Positions 7,869 through 14,412 are shown, counted from the first letter of the stretch. The stretch is DNA of 22,460 nucleotides from MGBC124762 sp048201935 (GCA_048201935.1 DBFBGR010000005.1:1-22460), one strand, 5' to 3'. Numbers and translations: made by a program. Notes: generated from the letters alone by a model not told the origin.

Positions 7869-9920
7869 ATGGATCAGTACATAGGTAAATTCCTGGACAA
7901 CCGATATGAACTGCTGGAGGTCATCGGGACCGGCGGTATGGCGGTGGTCTACAAGGCCCGCTGTCACCGGCTGAACCGTCTGGTGGCGGTCAAGGTGCTC
8001 AAAAGCGACCTGGCCCAGGACGCGGAGTTCCGCCGCCGCTTCCACGACGAGTCTCAGGCCGTCGCAATGCTCTCCCATCCCAACATCGTGGCCGTCTACG
8101 ACGTGTCCCACTCCGACGACCTGGACTATATCGTCATGGAGCTCATCGACGGCATCACCCTCAAGCAATATATGCAGAAAAAGGGCGCGCCCCTGAACTG
8201 GCGCGAGGCTCTGCATTTCATCACCCAGATCGTCCGGGCCCTGAGCCACGCCCATAGCCGGGGTATCATCCACCGGGACATCAAGCCCCACAATATCATG
8301 GTCCTGCGCGACGGCAGCGTCAAGGTCTCCGACTTCGGCATCGCCCGCATCACCTCCGCCCACCAGTCCACCCTGACCCAGGAGGCTCTGGGCTCGGTGC
8401 ATTATATTTCCCCCGAGCAGGCCCGTGGTAGCCATATCGACGCTAGGAGCGACATATACTCTGCCGGTGTGGTGCTCTACGAGATGGTCACCGGCCGTCT
8501 GCCCTTTGAGGGGGACAGCCCCGTGGCGGTCGCCATTCAGCACATCAACTCCATCCCTCTGAGCCCCCGGGAGCTCAACGCCGACATCCCCGAGGCCCTG
8601 GAGGAGATCACCATGAAGGCCATGGCGCCCAACGCCGACGAGCGGTACCTCAACGCCGACGCCATGCTCACCGACCTGGAGGAGTTCCGCAAGAACCCCA
8701 ACATCAACTTCGACTACAACGCTGGAGACCTGACGCCCTGTGACGAGCCTACCCGGCCTGTGCCCACCTCCAGCGCCATCCGGGAGCGTGAGGAGCGGGA
8801 GACCCGCCAGAGCGCCCGCCGGGGAAGGGAGGAGGACGTTCTGGACCAGGAATATGACGACCAGCGCGGCCCCATCTGGCCCATCCTGCTGGCCATCGGC
8901 GCGATCTTGGCCTTTATCGTCATCATCGTGGCGGTGATCCTGCATAGCTTTTCCAGCGGCGGCGGAGAAAGCCGCGTGAAGATCCCCGACTTCCAGGGCA
9001 AGACCCTGTCCGAGCTTCGGACCAACCGGGAATATATCGACAAGTTCGACTTCATTGAGGGCGAGCTGGTGACCAGCGAGACCTATGAGGCCGGAGAAGT
9101 GGTGAGCCAGGAGCCGGCAGCCGAGACCATGGAGGAGCTGGTCGAGGGTGAGAAGATCCAAATCACCGTTACCATCAGCTCGGGTAACGCCGAGACCATG
9201 GCCATCCCCAAGGTGGAGAACATGGAATACCGCAAGGCCATGGAGCTGCTCCGGGACCGCATGGGCCTCACCGTCAACATCCAGCGCGAGCCCCACGACA
9301 GCATCACCGTGGGCTACGCCATCCGTACCGACCTGCCCGAGGGCACGCCGGTGAAGAAGGGCGACCTGGTGAACCTGGTCATTTCCAGTGGACCGGAGAT
9401 GAAGCCTGTGAAGGTCATCGACTTTACAGGCCAGAAGCTGGACCGGGTCAAGGCCCAGCTCACTGAGATGGAGCTGGCCCTGGGCGAGGTCACCGACGAC
9501 CCCACCAGCGACAAGGAGCCGGGCACCGTGACCTGGCAGAGCATCCCCGTGGACACCACGGTGATGGCGGGCACGGTGGTGGCCTTGAAGGTAGCCTCCG
9601 CCCCGGTTGAGCCCAGCGCGGAGCCCAGTCCCTCCGCTCCTGCCAGCGAGCCCCCCGCCAGCGAGGTCCCGGTGACGCCGCCCCCCGCCAGCCAGGCCCC
9701 GCTGAACAGCAAGGCCATCTTCGTCCATTTGCCCGCCTCCGCCGAGGGCAAGACCTCGGTCCAGGTGCGTATCGACGTGGACAGCCATACCGTTTACACC
9801 CAGACCGCCGAGACCGCTCTCTTCCCCATCTCGCCGCTGGTGTCGGGACGGGGCACCCAGCAGGTGAGCATCTACGTGGACGGCGAGCTGGTGGACCAGT
9901 ATTTGGAGACCTTTAGCTGA
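7869..9920 (+). CDS. prkC: Membrane Ser/Thr protein kinase with PASTA domains
   Basis: Eukaryotic-type kinase whose external PASTA domains bind peptidoglycan fragments in this family. The kinase domain occupies about residues 12-275: glycine loop GTGGMAVVY from 20, catalytic lysine K42, HRDIKPHN from 135, DFG from 155, and the activation-loop segment GSVHYISPEQARG. A charged juxtamembrane stretch precedes one membrane helix at about 336-358. Three PASTA repeats follow, starting near 370, 445 and 515. After a Pro/Ser/Ala-rich linker (about 576-612) there is an extra ~70-residue beta-rich C-terminal domain (615-683) that I cannot assign. The AAAGGAGGG site at 7853-7861 is strong. Substrates in this organism are unknown. 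Confidence 0.96.
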   Translation: MDQYIGKFLDNRYELLEVIGTGGMAVVYKARCHRLNRLVAVKVLKSDLAQDAEFRRRFHDESQAVAMLSHPNIVAVYDVSHSDDLDYIVMELIDGITLKQYMQKKGAPLNWREALHFITQIVRALSHAHSRGIIHRDIKPHNIMVLRDGSVKVSDFGIARITSAHQSTLTQEALGSVHYISPEQARGSHIDARSDIYSAGVVLYEMVTGRLPFEGDSPVAVAIQHINSIPLSPRELNADIPEALEEITMKAMAPNADERYLNADAMLTDLEEFRKNPNINFDYNAGDLTPCDEPTRPVPTSSAIREREERETRQSARRGREEDVLDQEYDDQRGPIWPILLAIGAILAFIVIIVAVILHSFSSGGGESRVKIPDFQGKTLSELRTNREYIDKFDFIEGELVTSETYEAGEVVSQEPAAETMEELVEGEKIQITVTISSGNAETMAIPKVENMEYRKAMELLRDRMGLTVNIQREPHDSITVGYAIRTDLPEGTPVKKGDLVNLVISSGPEMKPVKVIDFTGQKLDRVKAQLTEMELALGEVTDDPTSDKEPGTVTWQSIPVDTTVMAGTVVALKVASAPVEPSAEPSPSAPASEPPASEVPVTPPPASQAPLNSKAIFVHLPASAEGKTSVQVRIDVDSHTVYTQTAETALFPISPLVSGRGTQQVSIYVDGELVDQYLETFS

Positions 9921-10798
9921 TGGCCCAAGGCGTCATCATGAAGGCCCTGTCCGGGTTCTACTATGTGGACCTGGACGGCGAGACCCTGACCTGCCGGGGC
10001 CGGGGCAAGCTCCGCCACGAGAAGGTCAAGCCCCTGGTGGGCGACCGGGTAGAGGTGACGGTACTGCCGGACGGCGCCGGCGCTGTGGACGCGGTGCTGC
10101 CCAGGAGGAACCAGCTTGCCCGGCCCGCGGTGGCCAACGTGGACCAAATGGTCATTCTCTGCGCCAACGTGAATCCCGTCACCGACCCCTTCCTCATCGA
10201 CCGCCTCACCGCCATGGCCGAGGCCAAGGGCTGTGAGGTGGTCATCTGCCTCAATAAGTGCGATCTGGACCAGGGACTGGACCTGCGGGCCGTCTATGAG
10301 CGCGCAGGCTTTCCCGTGGCGGCCATCAGCGCGGTCACCGGCGAAGGTGTGGATGAGCTGAAGGCGCGGTTGGCGGGCAAGGTGTCCGTCCTGACAGGCA
10401 ACTCCGGGGTGGGCAAATCCAGCCTTTTGAACATGCTGGAGCCCACTTTCGCCCTGGAGACTGGGGAGGTCAGCGAGAAGCTGGGCCGGGGCCGCCACAC
10501 CACCCGGCACGTGGAGCTTTTTCGTGTGGGCGGAGGTCTATGCGCAGATACACCGGGATTTTCTTCTTTGGAAGGAGAGAGCTTAGAGCTGCCGGACCGG
10601 GACGGCCTGGCCCAGAGCTTCCGGGAGTTTCGGCCCTACCTGGAGCGCTGCCGCTTCGTGGGCTGTTCCCACCGCAAGGAGGCGGGCTGCGCGGTGCTGG
10701 AGGCGGTGGAGGCCGGGGCCATCCCCGCCAGCCGCCACAGGAGCTATTGCCGTCTTTACGAGGAGGCTGCCAGCGTCAAGCCTTGGGAGCACAAGTAA
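9920..10798 (+). CDS. rsgA: Ribosome small-subunit biogenesis GTPase RsgA
   Basis: Circularly permuted GTPase that checks late 30S assembly. The order seen is N-terminal OB fold (about 1-68), G4 NKCD at 112-115, G1 GNSGVGKSS starting at 160, a switch region with GRGRHTTRH, G3 DTPG at 210-213, and a C-terminal zinc finger with C244, C249, H251 and C257. The permuted order G4-G1-G3 is diagnostic. It has 292 residues, a normal length. Its ATG overlaps the prkC stop by one base (TGATG), so it is coupled to the kinase. The rpe and thiN genes that follow rsgA in Bacillus are missing; spoVM comes next. Confidence 0.97.
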   Translation: MAQGVIMKALSGFYYVDLDGETLTCRGRGKLRHEKVKPLVGDRVEVTVLPDGAGAVDAVLPRRNQLARPAVANVDQMVILCANVNPVTDPFLIDRLTAMAEAKGCEVVICLNKCDLDQGLDLRAVYERAGFPVAAISAVTGEGVDELKARLAGKVSVLTGNSGVGKSSLLNMLEPTFALETGEVSEKLGRGRHTTRHVELFRVGGGLCADTPGFSSLEGESLELPDRDGLAQSFREFRPYLERCRFVGCSHRKEAGCAVLEAVEAGAIPASRHRSYCRLYEEAASVKPWEHK

Positions 10799-10820
10799 AT
10801 AACCCCTTCGCTTCCTTTTG

Positions 10821-10841
10821 CGTATACTGGAGCAGTATATG
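10821..10841. repeat. Inverted repeat / hairpin in spoVM leader
   Basis: TATACTG (10823-10829) and CAGTATA (10833-10839) are perfect inverted arms around GAG. As RNA the stem extends by a G-U and a C-G pair to nine base pairs (10821-10841). It ends one base before the AAAAGGAGG ribosome site of spoVM. It also contains TATACT, which resembles a sigma-A -10 hexamer, but no matching -35 was found. It could be a protein operator, an mRNA-stabilising 5' hairpin, or part of a promoter. Confidence 0.5.
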
Positions 10842-10842
10842 G

Positions 10843-10851
10843 AAAAGGAGG
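10843..10851 (+). promoter_or_regulatory. Strong ribosome binding site for spoVM
   Basis: AAAAGGAGG lies nine bases before the ATG at 10861, with a run of seven T in the spacer. This near-ideal site is the main reason to call such a short gene, and it fixes the start against any in-frame extension back into rsgA. Confidence 0.8.
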
Positions 10852-10860
10852 CGTTTTTTT

Positions 10861-10932
10861 ATGAAGATCGTCGTGGTCCAGGCACCAAAGGCCCTGCGGG
10901 GCATTCTGGCGGCTATTTTCAAGGTGCGGTGA
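10861..10932 (+). CDS. spoVM: Stage V sporulation protein M (23 residues)
   Basis: SpoVM is an amphipathic peptide that binds the convex outer forespore membrane and anchors the coat ATPase SpoIVA. The product starts MKIVVVQAPK and continues LRGILAAIF, ending in KVR. Compared with the 26-residue Bacillus protein, identical positions include M1, K2, P9, K10, L12, G14, I15 and A18. P9 is the helix-breaking proline known to matter for localisation. Basic residues K10, R13, K21 and R23 alternate with hydrophobics, as expected of an amphipathic helix. In B. subtilis spoVM also lies just downstream of the prpC-prkC-rsgA cluster, so synteny supports the call. It is three residues shorter at the C-terminus. 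The following gene encodes a SipL-like coat protein. Confidence 0.87.
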   Translation: MKIVVVQAPKALRGILAAIFKVR

Positions 10933-10960
10933 CATAGAAAGAGGCCAAGCGTCATATAGT
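10932..10960 (+). promoter_or_regulatory. Candidate sigma-E promoter for the SipL-like gene
   Basis: CATATAGT (10953-10960) resembles the sigma-E -10 element CATACAMT. An ATA core at 10934-10936 lies at the spacing expected for the -35 element (14 bases between the two boxes). The -35 is imperfect (only C-ATA agrees well). Sigma-E is the mother-cell factor that normally drives coat morphogenesis genes. The element begins at the very end of spoVM. Confidence 0.4.
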
Positions 10961-10982
10961 TTCTCCGGCAAGGAAAACCAAG

Positions 10983-10996
10983 GCCCCCATGGGGGC
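10983..10996. repeat. Perfect 14-base GC-rich palindrome in sipL leader
   Basis: GCCCCCATGGGGGC is a perfect palindrome, 7 bases ahead of the AAGGAGAGG ribosome site (11004-11012) of the SipL-like gene. No T run follows, so it is a poor intrinsic terminator. It may be a leader hairpin or an operator. Confidence 0.5.
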
Positions 10997-11016
10997 ACGG
11001 ACAAGGAGAGGACGAT

Positions 11017-12534
11017 ATGGACTTGGAATTGAGCATGAACCCCATGGAGGGCTACGCTTGCGCGCTGGACACCATCCTCTACCAAGAGGAGACCCAGGAG
11101 AGCATCGTGCCCGACGCCTGCCCGGACATCGGCGCTATTTTGTGTACCCAGACCCGGTGTCAGTTGGGCCGCAAGGAGTGTGTTGAGGGACGGTTAGAGG
11201 TGGGCGGCACGGTGCAGGTGACGGTGCTCTACCGTCCCGAGGAGGCCGCCGGTCCCTGCCGGCTGGAGCTGGCGGTGCCCTTCCGGGCCGTGGCCCAGGG
11301 CCCGGTGGAGCCGGGCGCGCTGGCGGTGGTGATCCCCCAGGTGACGGCGGCGGAGACCCGGGCGCTGAACCCCAGAAAGGTGCTGTGCCGTTTGGAGCTT
11401 GCCATCTCCTGCCAGGTGTGGAGCCCTCAGATCGAGCAACTCTGCCAGCCCTGCCAGGACAGCGAGTTCGCTCTCCAGCAGCGCACAGAGGAGCTGGAGC
11501 TCTACCCGGTGATGGCGGTGTGTGAAAAGGGCTTTGCCTTTACAGACGAGATCGAGCTCCCTGGGGGCCAGCCCCAGGCCGAGACCCTTCTGGGCCACCG
11601 TCTGGAGCTTCGTTGCGGCGAGGCCAAGGTCATCGGCAGCAAGCTCATCTTCAAGGGCGAGGCCCAGGTGTGCTGCCGGTATCTGACGGCGGAGAACGCC
11701 CTGGCTATGGGCCGGTGGAGCCTGCCCTTCTCCCAGATCATGGAGGTCGAGGGCGTAGAGGAGGAGGGTGCGTGCGCCGTGGAGGTAGTGGAGCGGGACA
11801 GCTCCCTGGTGCTGACCCCCGGCGGCGACGGACGGAGCTTGTCTTTGCACATGGAGCTTCTGGCCCAGGCCACCATCCGCCAGAGCCGCACCGCCCAACT
11901 TTTCTCCGACGCCTACTCCATCACCCATGACCTAGGCGTGGAGCGCAAGAGTGTTAGCTTCGCCCAGCTCTGGGAGGAGAAGACCCTGAACCAGAGCTTT
12001 CGGGAGACGGTGGAGCTCTCCGAGGGCGTGCGGGAGATCAAGGACTGCGCCCTCACCTTAGGTCCGTGCCAGACGGCGCGGGAGGAGCAGGAGGCGGTGA
12101 TGACCGTCCGGGGACTGGCCGAGGTCCTCTATGTGGACGAGGCTGGGGAGCTCCGGGCCCTGAGCCAGAGCGTCACCTTTTCGTGCCGGACGGCCTTGCC
12201 CTCCAAGGGAGAGTGCCGCTGCCGCTGCGCGGTGGACGGCGAGGTCCAGGCGGTGGTCACCGCCAGTGGCCTGGAGCTTCGCTGCCCGGTGGCCTTCTCC
12301 TACCTCATCACCGTCCAGCAGCCCCGCCAGGTGGTCACCGCCCTGTCCTGCGAGGAGCGTGCCCAGGGCGAGGAGCGGCCGTCGGTGTTGCTGCGGCTGG
12401 CCCAGCCGGGGGAGGGACTGTGGGACATCGCCAAGTCCTGCGCCGCCACCCAGGAGAGCATCCTACAGGCCAACGACCTGGACGCCGCCGAGGAGCTGGA
12501 AGGGCGGATGCTCCTCATCCCCAGAAGCCGATAA
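11017..12534 (+). CDS. sipL: SPOCS (DUF3794) - LysM spore coat morphogenesis protein, SipL-like
   Basis: The 505-residue protein has three SPOCS-like beta-rich segments at about 28-135, 195-290 and 340-440, and a C-terminal LysM domain at about 459-502 (PGEGLWDIAK then ILQANDLD and MLLIP). This architecture and length match SipL of Clostridioides difficile, which binds the coat ATPase SpoIVA and is needed to keep the coat attached to the forespore; the LysM domain is important for that binding. Other SPOCS-LysM paralogues exist in Clostridia, so orthology is likely but not proven. No signal peptide or membrane helix is seen, fitting a mother-cell cytosolic protein. It contains 24 cysteines. 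The ribosome site AAGGAGAGG is at 11004-11012. The gene lies 84 bases after spoVM and ends in a strong terminator. Confidence 0.8.
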   Translation: MDLELSMNPMEGYACALDTILYQEETQESIVPDACPDIGAILCTQTRCQLGRKECVEGRLEVGGTVQVTVLYRPEEAAGPCRLELAVPFRAVAQGPVEPGALAVVIPQVTAAETRALNPRKVLCRLELAISCQVWSPQIEQLCQPCQDSEFALQQRTEELELYPVMAVCEKGFAFTDEIELPGGQPQAETLLGHRLELRCGEAKVIGSKLIFKGEAQVCCRYLTAENALAMGRWSLPFSQIMEVEGVEEEGACAVEVVERDSSLVLTPGGDGRSLSLHMELLAQATIRQSRTAQLFSDAYSITHDLGVERKSVSFAQLWEEKTLNQSFRETVELSEGVREIKDCALTLGPCQTAREEQEAVMTVRGLAEVLYVDEAGELRALSQSVTFSCRTALPSKGECRCRCAVDGEVQAVVTASGLELRCPVAFSYLITVQQPRQVVTALSCEERAQGEERPSVLLRLAQPGEGLWDIAKSCAATQESILQANDLDAAEELEGRMLLIPRSR

Positions 12535-12542
12535 CAGCCACG

Positions 12543-12572
12543 AGCCGACCCGGAGACGGGTCGGCTTTTTCT
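12543..12572 (+). terminator. Rho-independent terminator after sipL
   Basis: AGCCGACCCG (12543-12552) pairs perfectly with CGGGTCGGCT (12557-12566) around a GAGA tetraloop, followed by TTTT C TT. It lies 8 bases after the sipL stop and closes the sporulation block. Confidence 0.92.
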
Positions 12573-12600
12573 TGACTTTCCAGGTATTTGAGGGTAAACT
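12572..12600 (+). promoter_or_regulatory. Sigma-A-like promoter for the nucleoside phosphorylase operon
   Basis: TTGACT (12572-12577, 5 of 6 to TTGACA), a 17-base spacer, then TAAACT (12595-12600, 4 of 6 to TATAAT). It begins in the tail of the preceding terminator, so the phosphorylase operon is insulated from the sporulation genes. Confidence 0.6.
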
Positions 12601-12624
12601 AAAGGCAGAAAATACCAAGGGAAT

Positions 12625-12630
12625 GGAGGG
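12625..12630 (+). promoter_or_regulatory. Ribosome binding site deciding the udp start
   Basis: GGAGGG lies seven bases before the ATG at 12638. The in-frame ATG at 12623 overlaps this site and has no well-spaced Shine-Dalgarno of its own, so the downstream ATG is chosen. Confidence 0.75.
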
Positions 12631-12637
12631 CTTTGCC

Positions 12638-13405
12638 ATGCAAAAGCATGAACGGGAATTTCACCTGGACTTGGCCCCCGGCGATGTGGGGCGGTACTGC
12701 ATTTTGCCCGGCGACCCCGGGCGGTGCGAGAAGATCGCCGCCTATCTGGACGGCGCGGTCCACGTCCGCTCCAACCGGGAGTACACCACCTACACCGGCG
12801 CCCTGCTGGGGGAGAAGGTCAGCGTGGTATCCACCGGCATCGGCGGGGCCTCGGCCTCCATTGCCATGGAGGAGCTCATCCACCTGGGGGCCGATACCTT
12901 CGTCCGGGTGGGCACCTGCGGCGGTATGGCGCTGAAGGTCCAGAGCGATGACGTGGTCATCGCCACTGGGGCCATCCGTATGGAGGGGACTTCCAAGGAG
13001 TACGCCCCCATGGAGTTCCCCGCCGTGGCCGACTTCCAGGTCACCACCGCCCTGGTGAACGCCGCCAAGGCCCTGGGCAAGCCCTGGCACGCCGGAGTGG
13101 TGGAGTGTAAGGACTCTTTTTATGGGCAACATAGTCCGGAGACCATGCCGGTGGACTATGAGCTCTTAAACAAGTGGAACGCCTGGCTGCGCCTGGGCGC
13201 CCTGGCCAGCGAGATGGAGTCCGCCGCCCTCTTTACCGTGGCCGCCGCCCGTGGGGTGCGCTGCGGGTCTTGCTTCCATGTGGTGTGGAACCAGGAGCGG
13301 GAGAAGGCCGGGTTGGACGTGAAGGAGAGCCACGATCTCGCCGCCGCCATTGAGGTGGGGGTGGAGGCCGTGAAAAACCTTATCCGGGAGGACCGGGACG
13401 CATGA
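12638..13405 (+). CDS. udp: Uridine phosphorylase-family nucleoside phosphorylase
   Basis: Phosphorolysis of a nucleoside (typically uridine) to base and ribose-1-phosphate for salvage. The 255-residue protein follows the E. coli Udp layout: FHLDL near the N-terminus, LPGDPGR (23-29, phosphate site), SNREYTTYTG (45-54), STGIGG (65-70), RVGTCGG (90-96), MEFPAVADF (125-133) and SEMESAAL (191-198, ribose-binding Met/Glu). The uracil-recognition stretch reads FYGQHSPE (161-168): the glutamine is kept, but the position of the uracil-binding arginine is not arginine. Substrate range may therefore differ from classical uridine phosphorylase. Its stop overlaps the next start (ATGA), forming a two-gene operon with the patatin gene. 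Confidence 0.85.
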   Translation: MQKHEREFHLDLAPGDVGRYCILPGDPGRCEKIAAYLDGAVHVRSNREYTTYTGALLGEKVSVVSTGIGGASASIAMEELIHLGADTFVRVGTCGGMALKVQSDDVVIATGAIRMEGTSKEYAPMEFPAVADFQVTTALVNAAKALGKPWHAGVVECKDSFYGQHSPETMPVDYELLNKWNAWLRLGALASEMESAALFTVAAARGVRCGSCFHVVWNQEREKAGLDVKESHDLAAAIEVGVEAVKNLIREDRDA

Positions 13406-14253
13406 CGGGACTTGTTTTGGAGGGCGGGGCCCTTCGTACCATCTACTCCAGCGGCGTGTGCGACGGCCTCTTACACGAAGACATCCAAGCGGATTATGTG
13501 GTGGGCGTGTCGGCGGGCATCGCCTACGGCGTCAGCTACGTCTCTGGCCAGGAGGGCCGCAATCTGGAGATCGTGACCCGCTACGCCAGGGACGCTCGCT
13601 ATATGGGCGCGGGCAATATGCTGCGCCGCCGCAACCACTACAGCTACTTTGGCCTGGACTTTGTCTATGACGATATTCCAAATGTGCTGGTCCCCTTTGA
13701 CTACGACGCCTATAACGCCTATCCGGGCTTGGTGGAGGCGGGGGTGACCAACCTGCTGACGGGGGAGACCGATTACTACACCGTAGACTGCGCCGACCGG
13801 CGGCTGATCCTGCTGCGGGCCAGCTGCGCTATGCCCTTGCTCTTTCCCACCTACAAGATCAACGGCAAGCCCTATCTGGACGGCGGCGTGGGGGACGCCG
13901 TGCCCTTCCGCCAGGCCATGCGGCGGGGCTGCGACAGGCTCATCGTGGTGCTGACCCGGGAGCGGAGCTATTACCGAAGCCCGGAGAGACTGGAGGGTGC
14001 CATCTGCCGCCGCTATGAGAAATACCCCGCCTTCTGCCAGGCTATCCACACCCGGGCCCAGCGATACAACGCTGACCGGGCTGAGCTGCTGCGGCTGGAG
14101 CGAGAGGGCAGGGCGCTGATCTTCTGCCCCAAGAGCACCCGGGGCTTTTCCCGCACAGAGCGGGACCTTGCTAAGATCCGGGCCCTGTGGCAAGAGGGCT
14201 ACGACGAGGCTCTGGCCCGCGCCGACGAGGTTCGTTCATTCATCGCCCGATGA
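13402..14253 (+). CDS. Patatin-like phospholipase family protein
   Basis: A Ser-Asp dyad acyl hydrolase of the patatin family, in the YjjU-like group of about 280-300 residues. Visible motifs are the oxyanion GGALR (8-12), the nucleophile elbow GVSAG with S37, and DGG with catalytic D160. No signal peptide or membrane helix is seen, so it is likely cytosolic. The substrate is unknown; homologues are assumed to cut phospholipid or lysophospholipid acyl chains. The start overlaps the udp stop by four bases, indicating coupled translation, although no metabolic link to nucleoside salvage is evident. Its last 18 bases overlap the opposite-strand gene at 14236-14412. Confidence 0.9.
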   Translation: MTGLVLEGGALRTIYSSGVCDGLLHEDIQADYVVGVSAGIAYGVSYVSGQEGRNLEIVTRYARDARYMGAGNMLRRRNHYSYFGLDFVYDDIPNVLVPFDYDAYNAYPGLVEAGVTNLLTGETDYYTVDCADRRLILLRASCAMPLLFPTYKINGKPYLDGGVGDAVPFRQAMRRGCDRLIVVLTRERSYYRSPERLEGAICRRYEKYPAFCQAIHTRAQRYNADRAELLRLEREGRALIFCPKSTRGFSRTERDLAKIRALWQEGYDEALARADEVRSFIAR

Positions 14254-14412
14254 GGGCGCGCTGAGGGCCAGCAAAGCCAGGTTGTCCCCCAGCACGGTGA
14301 AGAAGGCGGCCAGAAGCTCGATGCACTCGGCGGACTGTCCCTTGGCAAACTGCACCGCCGCCACCGCGGACAGATAGACGATATTTTCCGGCGTCAGACC
14401 GTCCAGAAACAT
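14236..14412 (-). CDS. Small conserved-type protein of unknown function (58 residues)
   Basis: The product begins MFLDGLTPENIVYLSAVAA and contains AAFFTVLGDNLALLAL near the end. I do not know its function. The pattern (a helix, then FFxxLGDxLALxA) recalls the short DUF6774-type proteins of Oscillospirales, which is a memory-based guess. A longer open frame exists upstream (to 14487), but the ATG at 14412 is preferred because a purine-rich GGGGGTGAGGGG precedes it and the conserved-looking part begins there. The 3' end overlaps the patatin gene by 18 bases in convergent orientation. A TATATT -10-like hexamer lies at 14432-14437 on this strand, without a clear -35. Confidence 0.6.
   Translation of the reverse strand: MFLDGLTPENIVYLSAVAAVQFAKGQSAECIELLAAFFTVLGDNLALLALSAPSSGDE

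Noticed and set aside
7494..9788. 764-codon open frame antisense to prpC-prkC
   Set aside because: It mirrors two certain genes, its translation is low-complexity His/Gly/Val/Leu-rich with no domain, and GC-rich codon bias explains long antisense frames.
10540..10860. In-frame N-terminal extension of spoVM back into rsgA
   Set aside because: It is an out-of-frame Gly/Pro/Arg-rich reading of rsgA; the strong ribosome site at 10843-10851 fixes the start at 10861.
10983..10996. Palindrome read as an intrinsic terminator after spoVM
   Set aside because: No T tract follows and a ribosome site begins within a few bases.
12266..12637. N-terminal extension of the nucleoside phosphorylase
   Set aside because: It would run through sipL and its terminator hairpin; family alignment and the GGAGGG site support 12638.
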